Shown: positions 1 through 5,504 of the stretch, piece after piece
Position numbering within the stretch: the stretch's first letter is position 1
Layout of the letters: every line of letters starts with the position of its first letter
DNA from: RGIG3040 sp964410675
GTDB taxonomy: Bacteria; Bacillota; Clostridia; Lachnospirales; Lachnospiraceae
Direction: 5' to 3'
DNA length: 5,504 nucleotides
Assembly: GCA_964410675.1 (NCBI GenBank)
Contig: CAYPIB010000134.1
Coordinates: forward strand, 1 to 5,504
Program-made: the position numbers and the translations under genes
Notes under the pieces: generated by a model
What the model was told of the DNA's origin: nothing
Databases searched by the model: none
The model's input: the letters and a program-made list of their open reading frames with translations, nothing else

Positions 1-156
<156 letters not shown>

Positions 157-196
157 AGCTTTCAATCCATATACGTGATTCATTCACAACAGGCTG

Positions 197-225
197 ATTT
201 TACCATAAAATAATCCCGAAAGCAA
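197..225 (-). promoter_or_regulatory. Probable housekeeping promoter of rpsB (extended -10)
   Basis: Minus-strand TTGCTT (225-220) and TAAAAT (202-197) are separated by exactly 17 nt. The -10 hexamer differs from TATAAT at one base and is preceded by TGG, the TGn extended -10 element. The predicted transcription start is near 190, giving a leader of about 107 nt. The -35 element sits inside the loop and stem of the terminator that ends the upstream operon. It is the best promoter-like site I found between the terminator and rpsB. Confidence 0.5.
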
Positions 226-245
226 GCTGTTTTCGGGATTATTTT
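207..245 (-). terminator. Rho-independent terminator of the fla/che operon
   Basis: A perfect 15-bp inverted repeat (AAAATAATCCCGAAA at 207-221 against its complement at 231-245), extendable inward by a G-U and a C-G pair to a 17-bp stem with a 5-nt loop. The core is TCCCGAAA/TTTCGGGA. The minus-strand transcript ends in ATTATTTT, which supplies the U-rich tail. The A-rich arm begins at the stop codon of the MltG-like gene (246-244), so the terminator directly abuts that gene. The symmetry would let it work in both directions, but no plus-strand gene is visible here. Confidence 0.85.
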
Positions 246-849
246 AACGTGTTGTCAGTTTTTTAGCTATTTCCTCCATAGTGGCACCTACTTTAACTAC
301 ATGGCTGCCTACCCGGAGCTTCTTGTCATATCCATTTTGACATAAGTATCGGTCAAACTCTTCAGCGCTTTCTACTAATCCTGCATTCTTTGCACTGCGG
401 GCAACACTCTGAGAACCATCACCACTATTTACCACTAAAGTAACCTCCTTAGCTGTCTCTATCGGCAAGTCCTCTTCCATGGTCTCTGTCTCTTCTTTGA
501 CTGCTGGTAATACTTCCTTATACTTATCTTCTTCCTTATCCCCTTCCGGCAATAAATTATCCTTAGGCTCTAACACCTTCGGCTGATTTGCTTCTTTTTC
601 CTTGGGTAAAGCCTCTTCTTCCTTTGATGTATCCTTATTGACTGCAGTATCCTTATTGTCGGCAGTATCATTTGAGCTAAGACTATCCGTCAGCTTTGTA
701 AATTCCTCTACCATACCAAGCTCCGATGCCCTTTCCATGATCTCCTCATCTGACATTTCCCCTTTACCATGAGACAATGCAATTCCCATGATAATAGAAG
801 TTACCAAAATACCAATTCCCAGTCCCCGTAAATAATATTTCAATTTCAT
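244..849 (-). CDS. MltG/YceG-like membrane-anchored protein lacking the catalytic domain
   Basis: A 201-residue protein. Residues 8-26 form one N-terminal membrane helix. A segment with the motif MSDEEIMERASELGM (32-46) follows, then an acidic, low-complexity linker (about 55-130) containing a six-residue repeat (DTADNK/DTAVNK/DTSKEE, 61-78). The C-terminal part (about 136-200) resembles the LysM-like subdomain of endolytic transglycosylase MltG: a GDGSQSVARSAKNAGLV-type strand-helix, a DRYL helix, then LRVGSHVVKVGATMEEIAKKL. Full MltG proteins are around 340 residues and carry a catalytic Glu further on; that domain is absent, so transglycosylase activity is not expected. The likely role is peptidoglycan contact or scaffolding at the cell surface near the flagellum (inference). 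Its ATG overlaps the upstream stop as ATGA, with AAGGGATG as a ribosome site, so translation is probably coupled. It is the last gene before the operon terminator. Automatic pipelines may label it simply MltG, which would be misleading. Confidence 0.75.
   Translation of the reverse strand: MKLKYYLRGLGIGILVTSIIMGIALSHGKGEMSDEEIMERASELGMVEEFTKLTDSLSSNDTADNKDTAVNKDTSKEEEALPKEKEANQPKVLEPKDNLLPEGDKEEDKYKEVLPAVKEETETMEEDLPIETAKEVTLVVNSGDGSQSVARSAKNAGLVESAEEFDRYLCQNGYDKKLRVGSHVVKVGATMEEIAKKLTTR
625..678 (-). repeat. Imperfect 18-bp tandem repeat within the MltG-like linker
   Basis: The 12-mer GTATCCTTATTG (plus strand) occurs at 629-640 and again at 647-658, exactly 18 nt apart, and a decayed third unit (GGCAGTATCATTT) starts at 661. 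The units are in frame and encode the hexapeptides DTADNK, DTAVNK and DTSKEE. This looks like slippage or duplication inside a disordered extracytoplasmic linker, where length changes would be tolerated. Confidence 0.6.
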
Positions 850-1679
850 GACGACATCCCTTCGAACAAATCAATAACAAGCTTAACTTCACCAACACCA
901 AGCCCTAATTCTTTAGCAATTGCCATATTTGACTTTCCCTGCTTATGAAATTCTAAAATCTTCTCATTATTATTGCTTCCCTCTCTTCCGGATTCAAAAG
1001 TTATATCATTTACTGAGGCATTGATTCTCTTTACAGTCTCAGATAATGTCACAGGTTCTGGTTTCTTTACCGATACTTTTTCCTTCTCGGCAGCTCTTTC
1101 CTTCGTTCCTTCTGTTCCAACACGGTTTGCCTTTGCTACTTGTTTTTCTGCTGCTGCTTCTGCCGCCTCAATTGCCCTGCCAAGCGGAACAAATGTCTCC
1201 TCCGCAACCTCTTCTTCCGGTACCTTCTGCTTTTCAGCGGAATCCTTTAAGAGCTCCTCTTCCAATACCTTTACAGTATTTTTAGCAGCACGAGTTGTTT
1301 GATTGACCTCAGCCGCTGTTTCTTTTAAATTTTCATGTTTACTATTTAACATATCATATAAAAACATAACTTCCTGATGATTTTTATTGATATCATCAAT
1401 AATTGTTTCTGCATATTCAGAAACTGCATCAATTTTCTCTGTCGAGAGACGTTCCAGTGATCGCTCAGCCTTTTCTACTGTATACTGTACAGTTTCATCT
1501 AAAATATTGGACACTTTATATTTAGCATCCTTAAGTTGATTATCAACTATTTCCTTAATTGCTTCTTCGCTATAATTCTTATCTGTCTCAGAAATCTTTT
1601 CTTTTGATTGCGGCAGCAAAAAGCTGATAATAAATAAAGCTGCACCAGCAATACATAATACAATTTCTATTCCTGTCAT
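846..1679 (-). CDS. DUF6115-type membrane-anchored coiled-coil protein with C-terminal HTH (possible SwrB counterpart)
   Basis: A 277-residue protein. Residues 4-23 form a single membrane helix at the extreme N-terminus. Residues about 30-150 are charged, heptad-like helix with strong coiled-coil character. An Ala/Glu-rich stretch (about 165-205) follows, and the C-terminus (about 238-272) ends in the conserved block NEKILEFHKQGKSNMAIAKE followed by LGLGVGEVKLVIDL, a helix-turn-helix-like fold I recognise as DUF6115. In Bacillus subtilis the gene between sigD and rpsB is swrB, also one N-terminal helix plus a C-terminal HTH-like region, which activates flagellar export and hook-basal body assembly. 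By position and layout this may be its counterpart (inference). The ATG at 1679 is preceded by AAGGA at a distance of 10 nt and GAGG at 3 nt; no better start exists nearby. Its stop overlaps the start of the MltG-like gene. Confidence 0.75.
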   Translation of the reverse strand: MTGIEIVLCIAGAALFIISFLLPQSKEKISETDKNYSEEAIKEIVDNQLKDAKYKVSNILDETVQYTVEKAERSLERLSTEKIDAVSEYAETIIDDINKNHQEVMFLYDMLNSKHENLKETAAEVNQTTRAAKNTVKVLEEELLKDSAEKQKVPEEEVAEETFVPLGRAIEAAEAAAEKQVAKANRVGTEGTKERAAEKEKVSVKKPEPVTLSETVKRINASVNDITFESGREGSNNNEKILEFHKQGKSNMAIAKELGLGVGEVKLVIDLFEGMSS

Positions 1680-1721
1680 TTTCCTCGGTTCCTTAACTGT
1701 AAGTTTAAAATAAATTTTGTC

Positions 1722-2039
1722 TTATATGGAAACATCAAAACTGCTTGACCCCTTCACTACAACCTTTCCTGTTTCCTTTGTATCTTTCTTTTTACGATTT
1801 CTTCCACCATCACCTGCATACATATTGCCGCCCTTGCTATTGGTATCTGTAGACTTTTCTTTCTTTTGAGTATCCTCCGGATGGTGCACTTGCTTTAAGC
1901 GATTATCTGCCTCTTTTTGCATCTGTGTTTGAAAATTTCCTTGATCCACCATCCCCTTATTATCTTCATTTTGTTTCACTGTTGTAACGTCCTGTGCTCT
2001 TTGAACTGTGGCATTAAATAAAATCGGACTTATAGCCAT
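1722..2039 (-). CDS. Small hydrophilic protein of unknown function in the flagellar operon
   Basis: A 105-residue protein that I do not recognise as a named family. It has no signal peptide or membrane segment. The N-terminus (MAISPILFNATVQRAQDV) looks structured or amphipathic. The middle (about 20-70) is polar and rich in Q, K, D and N. A basic, glycine-containing stretch follows (GGNMYAGDGGRNRKKK, 70-85), and the chain ends GKVVVKGSSSFDVSI. The terminal Ser-rich FDVSI resembles a short binding tail more than a folded domain. The start is backed by AGGGGTG about 6 nt upstream, 14 nt after the fapA stop. Its place between fapA and the DUF6115 gene suggests a flagellar accessory or regulatory role, but no biochemical function can be assigned. 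Composition suggests it is largely disordered. Confidence 0.8.
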   Translation of the reverse strand: MAISPILFNATVQRAQDVTTVKQNEDNKGMVDQGNFQTQMQKEADNRLKQVHHPEDTQKKEKSTDTNSKGGNMYAGDGGRNRKKKDTKETGKVVVKGSSSFDVSI

Positions 2040-2053
2040 TCATATCACCCCTT

Positions 2054-3646
2054 TTAAAATGCTGCTACTTTAATTTCTCCTTTGTCATTATTAAGTCTGC
2101 AAAACTGCACTTCTGTCTTTAAAACAAGTGTTGCATTGGATATACTTACTTTTACCCCCGGATAACCTACTTTTCGAATACTAACATAAGCATCCTCTTT
2201 ATTCTCAATCACTTTATCAAGTTCCTCATATTCTATCGCATAGTTTTTTAAATCAACCTGCATCTGCTTCACAGCCTTTGTTAAAGTCTGAATATATTGT
2301 AACTGCTGTGGATTAAATTTTCCACCCTGTTTTAACTTTTGAGTTGCACTTGTTAAAATCGGCTGAATTTCATTCATCTTTTTCTTTATATTTAATATTT
2401 CCTGCTGCACTTCTTGAAACCTGCCTTTTACAGCCGGATCAATTCCGACTTCAATAACTGTGCCTGCACCCATAGCAGAACCAAGTACTTTACATGTAAT
2501 TCTATTTGTTGCCTTTACACTTCCCCCGGCAATAAAACCTTTACGCCCATCTACGTTAATTTCTGTTCTGGCCTGCACATGACTGTGAATGATAGAGTCA
2601 GCTTCAATATATTCACCAGAATAAACAGTTGCATTTTCGAAAAACTTTGCTATGATTCTGCCGCCGGCCCGAATCACGCCTTTTCCCATCCCATTCATGC
2701 CTCTGTCAATAATGATATCACCGCCGGCTTCAATATTAGCTCCTTCCACGATACCTTTTACGTGAACATTACCTCTGGCTTTAATAGAGTAACCCGATTG
2801 GACATTTCCCCTTACCATGACACTGCCTTCTGATTCAATATTTCCGGTTGCAGTTCCAACATCTTCAACTTCATAAACATCAGAAACAAAAACCGTATTA
2901 TCTACAAGACTCACATGACCATCTACATCAGAAAATATTTCTGTTTTATCTTCTGATATCGTTATATTTCTACTGTAATTAAGCTTAAGATTTTTAACTT
3001 CACGACACTTAAGCGATTCACCTGTAACATTTGTACCATGCACACCTTTTACAGCAGGTATCAGTTTTGCAAGTAAATCACCTTTTCTACAATGATTAAT
3101 TGTATTTAAATGGAAAAAATCGACGGAACCATCTTCGTTTCTTCGAGGTTTAGAATTTAAATTAGCATTAAAGAAATATTTTATTTCTGCATCACTGCCA
3201 TGATCAGCAGGAGTTCCCCTAGCTACTATAATATCCTTACAATAAGTCCTTGACCAAACGTAATTAATTAAAACTTCTTCATCAATTCCATACATGACTT
3301 TTTTTTGATTCAACTCTTTAATGATCTCTTCCACTTGCATTCCATCACCGCCATTATTACTTGGCGGATAAAACCTTGCCCTTGCTTCCATTTTGTCATC
3401 GCTAATTACAACCCGGAAAGTCTCCGGAACAGGAGGAATCGTTTCTTTTAATATTGGAACAATAGTTTCTTCTTTGAAACTGAGAACTACTGCATTGAGC
3501 TTTTTAATATCATATTTTTCAATTTTTTGTTCCCGCAGATATTCCATCAGCTCTGCAATTGAAATTTTTTCACCGTCTGCCTCTGGCGGTATTAAGCGAA
3601 TTGCTACCTCTTGATTATTTAGCACTAATTGAAAATATCCATTCAT
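2054..3646 (-). CDS. fapA: FapA family protein (DUF342, flagellar assembly protein A)
   Basis: A 530-residue protein of the FapA/DUF342 family, a cytoplasmic polymer-like family linked to flagellar assembly and cell polarity. An N-terminal region of about 75 residues precedes the family's characteristic part: FRVVISDDKMEARARFYPP (77-95), VARGTPADHGSDAEIKYFF (141-159) and GDLLAKLIPAVKGVHGTNVTGE, split here as GDLLAKLIP (189-197) and GVHGTNVTGE (201-210). Residues about 265-400 are a run of short Gly-rich turns (GNIESEGSVMVRGNV, GNVHVKGIVEG, IEAGGDIII, VIRAGGRIIAK, GGSVKATNRITCKVLG), typical of a right-handed beta-helix. Residues about 408-485 form a coiled coil, and a short beta segment closes the protein. 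Length and layout fit full-length members. The ATG has a GGGGGG ribosome site 6 nt upstream and lies 23 nt after sigD, so co-transcription is expected. The exact molecular role of FapA in this type of organism is not settled. Confidence 0.92.
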   Translation of the reverse strand: MNGYFQLVLNNQEVAIRLIPPEADGEKISIAELMEYLREQKIEKYDIKKLNAVVLSFKEETIVPILKETIPPVPETFRVVISDDKMEARARFYPPSNNGGDGMQVEEIIKELNQKKVMYGIDEEVLINYVWSRTYCKDIIVARGTPADHGSDAEIKYFFNANLNSKPRRNEDGSVDFFHLNTINHCRKGDLLAKLIPAVKGVHGTNVTGESLKCREVKNLKLNYSRNITISEDKTEIFSDVDGHVSLVDNTVFVSDVYEVEDVGTATGNIESEGSVMVRGNVQSGYSIKARGNVHVKGIVEGANIEAGGDIIIDRGMNGMGKGVIRAGGRIIAKFFENATVYSGEYIEADSIIHSHVQARTEINVDGRKGFIAGGSVKATNRITCKVLGSAMGAGTVIEVGIDPAVKGRFQEVQQEILNIKKKMNEIQPILTSATQKLKQGGKFNPQQLQYIQTLTKAVKQMQVDLKNYAIEYEELDKVIENKEDAYVSIRKVGYPGVKVSISNATLVLKTEVQFCRLNNDKGEIKVAAF

Positions 3647-3669
3647 AAGCTGCCCCCCTTAACTAGTCA

Positions 3670-4446
3670 TTACACGCCTGATAAAATACCCATATATCTA
3701 CCAAGCTTAGTTTTCATCTTCTGTAGTGCCTTAGTATGAAGCTGTGAAATTCTGGATTCCGAAACCTCCAGTATTTCACTAATTTCTTTTAGCGTCAATT
3801 CTTCATAGTAATATAATAATATAACTTTTTTCTCTTTTTCAGTCAAAATTTCTAAAGACTCCATCAGTGTCTTTTTCAATTCTTCTTTTTCCACAGCTTC
3901 TTCCGGAGAGCAGTAAGCACTTGAATTCTTTCCCTTCTCATTCGGCACATCATTATTTCCTTGTTCTAAATATTCATTTAGGGACACAATTCCAGTAATT
4001 TTCATTTGTGACTGCCAATCCACAAACTCTTCGTCAGTAATGCCCAAACCTAATGCAATTTCTTCATCGGTTGCATTTTTCCCGGTCTCAGCTTCTATTT
4101 GTTTAACAACCTGCTCAATTTGCTTTTGTTTCTGCCGAATTGTCCGTGGAATCCAGTCCATTTTTCGAATCTGATCCAAAATAGAACCACGTATCCTAAG
4201 GCTGGCATATGTTTCAAACTTTACCTCTTTGCCTGCATCAAATTTATCAATTGCATCAATAAGGCCAAAAATCCCATAACTTACCAAGTCTTCATACTCA
4301 ACATTATAACCAAGATACATATTAAGACGTCCGGCAACAACTTTAACTAAAGGAGCATACTCTAATATAATTTTCTCTCGGATATCTGCTGAATTATGGC
4401 TATGGCTATACTCTTCCCACAGCCTTTTTCTGCCCGCTTCGTCCAT
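3670..4446 (-). CDS. sigD: Motility sigma factor SigD (FliA/WhiG family, sigma-28)
   Basis: A 258-residue sigma-70-type factor of the FliA/WhiG group, which directs RNA polymerase to late flagellar, motility and chemotaxis promoters. Region 2 is clear: LEYAPLVKVVAGRL (28-41), YEDLVSYGIFGLIDAIDKFD (51-70), then FETYASLRIRGSILDQIRKM (77-96) and DWIPRTIRQKQKQIE (97-111). Region 3 spans about 112-165. Region 4 contains LTEKEKKVILLYYYEELTL (201-219) and the recognition helix-turn-helix ISEILEVSESRISQLHTKAL (222-241). Length matches B. subtilis SigD (about 254). The start has an excellent AGGAGGAA site (4457-4450). It sits in the fla/che operon just before fapA, as sigD does near the operon end in B. 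subtilis. No anti-sigma factor (FlgM) gene is present in this window. FliA is an equally valid name. Confidence 0.95.
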   Translation of the reverse strand: MDEAGRKRLWEEYSHSHNSADIREKIILEYAPLVKVVAGRLNMYLGYNVEYEDLVSYGIFGLIDAIDKFDAGKEVKFETYASLRIRGSILDQIRKMDWIPRTIRQKQKQIEQVVKQIEAETGKNATDEEIALGLGITDEEFVDWQSQMKITGIVSLNEYLEQGNNDVPNEKGKNSSAYCSPEEAVEKEELKKTLMESLEILTEKEKKVILLYYYEELTLKEISEILEVSESRISQLHTKALQKMKTKLGRYMGILSGV

Positions 4447-4467
4447 ACGTTCCTCCTGCTTTTGAGA

Positions 4468-4776
4468 TTATTCTATTTCATCATTTTCTGTTTGCTTATT
4501 ATATAAATCTGTATCTGCCTCTTTTTTAATAACCGAATCCTGATTACCTTCCAATCCTTCTGCGGCTTTTTCTTCCTCTTCCTCTCTTTGGGCAATCTGC
4601 TTATAAAATTTATCGAGCACATATTTGATAAAAAGACCTAATATATAAAAAGCAATTAATACTCCGGTCAGTATCCAAAGTGCAGCCTTATTTTCATAAT
4701 GAAATACAAATGTTATAATACTTGTTATCAAACCAGCTGTCAGCATAAGTATTACAGGTATATTTCTTGTTTTCAT
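4468..4776 (-). CDS. Small two-helix membrane protein of unknown function
   Basis: A 102-residue protein with two predicted membrane helices (about 7-26 and 32-53) joined by a very short loop (HYENK), then a basic patch (KYVLDKFYK, 51-59) and a highly acidic tail (REEEEEK at 64-70, then D/E/N-rich to the end). By the positive-inside rule both ends are probably cytoplasmic. The ATG overlaps the cheD stop as TAATG, so the two are likely translationally coupled, and sigD begins 21 nt after it. I do not recognise a named family. The layout of B. subtilis has sigD directly after cheD, so this is an extra gene. A link with the flagellar basal body or chemoreceptor membrane is only an inference from position. 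Confidence 0.8.
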   Translation of the reverse strand: MKTRNIPVILMLTAGLITSIITFVFHYENKAALWILTGVLIAFYILGLFIKYVLDKFYKQIAQREEEEEKAAEGLEGNQDSVIKKEADTDLYNKQTENDEIE

Positions 4777-5261
4777 TATATTTTCTTTACCTCTTTTCCT
4801 ACCGATTTAACTACAAGATCACCCGTTTCCGGATAAAAAATTACAGTCCTGCCATAAGTTAAGCCGGTATCTTCCGCTACAATTGGTATTAGGAGAGACT
4901 TTAAAATTTTCTTTGTTGCCTCGACATTTCTTTCACCAACACGTATTACTTCATTGCTTTTTTGTACCGAGAACATTTGTGCCCCTCCGGCTATTTTAGC
5001 CACCAGACGGCTCTTATTGGCTCCTTTTACCGAAAGCTGCCTTACCAATTCTATAATTCCAGTATCTGCAAATTTGTAAATATTAGTATTGTTTTTAATT
5101 TGTGTACTGTCAGGCAGCATAATATGTGCCAATCCGCCTATTTTGGTTGTAGGATCTCTCAGGGCTATTCCTACGCAGGAACCAAGCCCCAGTGTTGTTA
5201 GACTATCCGGACTCACACAAATCTTAAGGTCAGCCATTCCTACCTTAATACATTCACTCAT
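4776..5261 (-). CDS. cheD: CheD, chemoreceptor glutamine deamidase
   Basis: CheD deamidates glutamines in methyl-accepting chemotaxis receptors and, when bound by CheC, takes part in the CheC/CheD/CheY-P adaptation system. The 161-residue protein carries the catalytic triad expected for the family: Thr23 and Cys29 in LTTLGLGSCVGIAL, and His46 in GGLAHIMLPDS. The spacing (Thr to Cys 6, Cys to His 17) matches Thermotoga maritima CheD (T21, C27, H44). Further family blocks are KFADTGI (63-69), KIAGGAQMF (89-97), VIRVGERN (105-112) and the C-terminal DTGLTYGRTVIFYP. I chose ATG at 5261 because AGGTG (5271-5267) lies 5 nt upstream; a GTG at 5276, five codons earlier, has no good ribosome site. It follows cheC by 27 nt and overlaps the next gene by 1 nt. 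Confidence 0.93.
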   Translation of the reverse strand: MSECIKVGMADLKICVSPDSLTTLGLGSCVGIALRDPTTKIGGLAHIMLPDSTQIKNNTNIYKFADTGIIELVRQLSVKGANKSRLVAKIAGGAQMFSVQKSNEVIRVGERNVEATKKILKSLLIPIVAEDTGLTYGRTVIFYPETGDLVVKSVGKEVKKI

Positions 5262-5266
5262 TTTTA

Positions 5267-5271
5267 CACCT
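5267..5271 (-). promoter_or_regulatory. Ribosome binding site deciding the cheD start
   Basis: AGGTG on the minus strand, 5 nt before ATG 5261. The competing in-frame GTG at 5276-5274 is preceded only by AATACAGATGG, which lacks a comparable match and correct spacing. This supports the shorter CheD of 161 residues. Confidence 0.6.
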
Positions 5272-5288
5272 GTCACCCATCTGTATTT

Positions 5289-5504
5289 TTATAACCCAAG
5301 CGAGCTTAGCATTTTATCATATGACTCCAATTCCGGCATCAGTATAAAAAAGCCGTCTATATCAATTTCATCGGTAAATTGGGTCTGAATCAGCAGAATC
5401 TTATCACCCATTACGCCAAACTCAATTGCCGGTACACTCATAATTGCTCCTGCCATATCAATACACAAATCGGGATAAGATGGAATCATCTTTAAATTAG
5501 TCAA
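5289..5504 (-). CDS. cheC: CheC, CheY-P phosphatase, C-terminal fragment (cut by window edge)
   Basis: The last 71 codons of CheC, which dephosphorylates CheY-P and binds CheD in Gram-positive and archaeal-type chemotaxis. The visible part begins TNLKMIPSYPDLCIDMAGAI, continues through VPAIEFGVMGDKILLIQTQF and the acidic IDGFFILMPE strand, and ends YDKMLSSLGL, which matches the C-terminal CheC/CheX/FliY-like fold. CheC proteins are about 205 residues with two E-x2-N active sites; the fragment begins just after where the second site should be, so neither catalytic motif can be checked here. The frame is open to the window's high-coordinate end, and the TTG at the edge is an internal Leu codon, not a start. 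The immediately following cheD strongly supports the identification. Confidence 0.85.
   Translation of the reverse strand: MTNLKMIPSYPDLCIDMAGAIMSVPAIEFGVMGDKILLIQTQFTDEIDIDGFFILMPELESYDKMLSSLGL

Noticed and set aside
207..245. The perfect palindrome as a protein-binding operator
   Set aside because: Position right at the last operon stop codon, GC core and U-rich 3' arm are fully explained by an intrinsic terminator.
973..1302. Plus-strand open frames at 973-1302 and 1046-1285
   Set aside because: They lie antisense to the DUF6115-type gene, and their Ser/Phe/Ala- and Leu/Pro-rich products are what the reverse of Glu/Lys/Ala-rich coding sequence gives. No ribosome site or family likeness.
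1682..1707. Sigma-28-like promoter (TAAA, about 14-15 nt, CCGAGGAA-like) before the DUF6115-type gene
   Set aside because: The -10 part matches only CCGA of GCCGATAA and coincides with the ribosome binding site, which would place the transcript start at or beyond the ATG.
2414..2833. Plus-strand open frame antisense to fapA
   Set aside because: Product lacks any recognisable domain, and the opposite strand encodes a clear FapA beta-helix.
3393..3614. Plus-strand open frame antisense to the fapA N-terminal region
   Set aside because: Shadow of a well-supported gene, with no ribosome site or family likeness.
4099..4350. Plus-strand open frame antisense to sigD
   Set aside because: Opposite strand is the strongly conserved sigma region 2-3; the product shows no domain.
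4962..5388. Plus-strand open frames antisense to cheD and the cheC end
   Set aside because: Overlap two conserved chemotaxis genes and have no independent support.
5289..5504. Treating the TTG at the window edge as the start of a 71-residue protein
   Set aside because: The sequence is the C-terminal part of CheC and the frame is open through the edge, so this is a truncated gene and not a short one.

Overview
The window reads as the 3' end of a long flagellar/chemotaxis (fla/che) operon from a motile, AT-rich Gram-positive anaerobe, most likely a clostridium of the Lachnospiraceae type. Three things point there: recognisable CheC, CheD, FliA/SigD-type sigma factor and FapA (DUF342) proteins; the gene order cheC-cheD-sigD-(membrane/HTH protein)-rpsB, which is also the order at the end of the Bacillus subtilis fla/che operon; and a DUF6115-type protein and a catalytic-domain-less MltG-like protein, both of which I associate with Lachnospiraceae flagellar operons. 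The taxonomic placement is inference from gene content and cannot be refined without a search.

All genes lie on the minus strand, so transcription runs from high to low coordinates. In that order: the C-terminal end of cheC (5504-5289, cut by the window edge); cheD (5261-4776); a small two-helix membrane protein (4776-4468) whose start overlaps the cheD stop; the motility sigma factor sigD/fliA (4446-3670); fapA (3646-2054); a small hydrophilic protein of unknown function (2039-1722); a 277-residue membrane-anchored coiled-coil protein with a C-terminal helix-turn-helix-like domain (DUF6115-type, possible SwrB counterpart; 1679-846); and a 201-residue membrane-anchored MltG/YceG-like protein (849-244) whose start overlaps the preceding stop by 4 nt. 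Gaps are 42 nt or shorter, consistent with one transcript whose promoter lies outside the window. A strong intrinsic terminator (245-207) ends it. A separate unit then begins with rpsB (ribosomal protein S2, first 27 codons, 83-1), preceded by its own probable promoter, a leader of about 107 nt, and a good Shine-Dalgarno sequence.

Functionally, CheC and CheD form the adaptation branch of chemotaxis (CheY-P phosphatase and receptor deamidase). SigD directs late flagellar and chemotaxis genes. FapA and the three poorly known proteins probably assist assembly, anchoring or regulation of the flagellum at the membrane and cell wall; this last role rests only on position and domain type.

No mobile element, CRISPR array, tRNA or rRNA was seen. 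The least explained parts are the small proteins at 4468-4776 and 1722-2039, the non-catalytic MltG-like protein, and the rpsB leader, which holds two very short ORFs joined to each other and to rpsB by ATGA overlaps.
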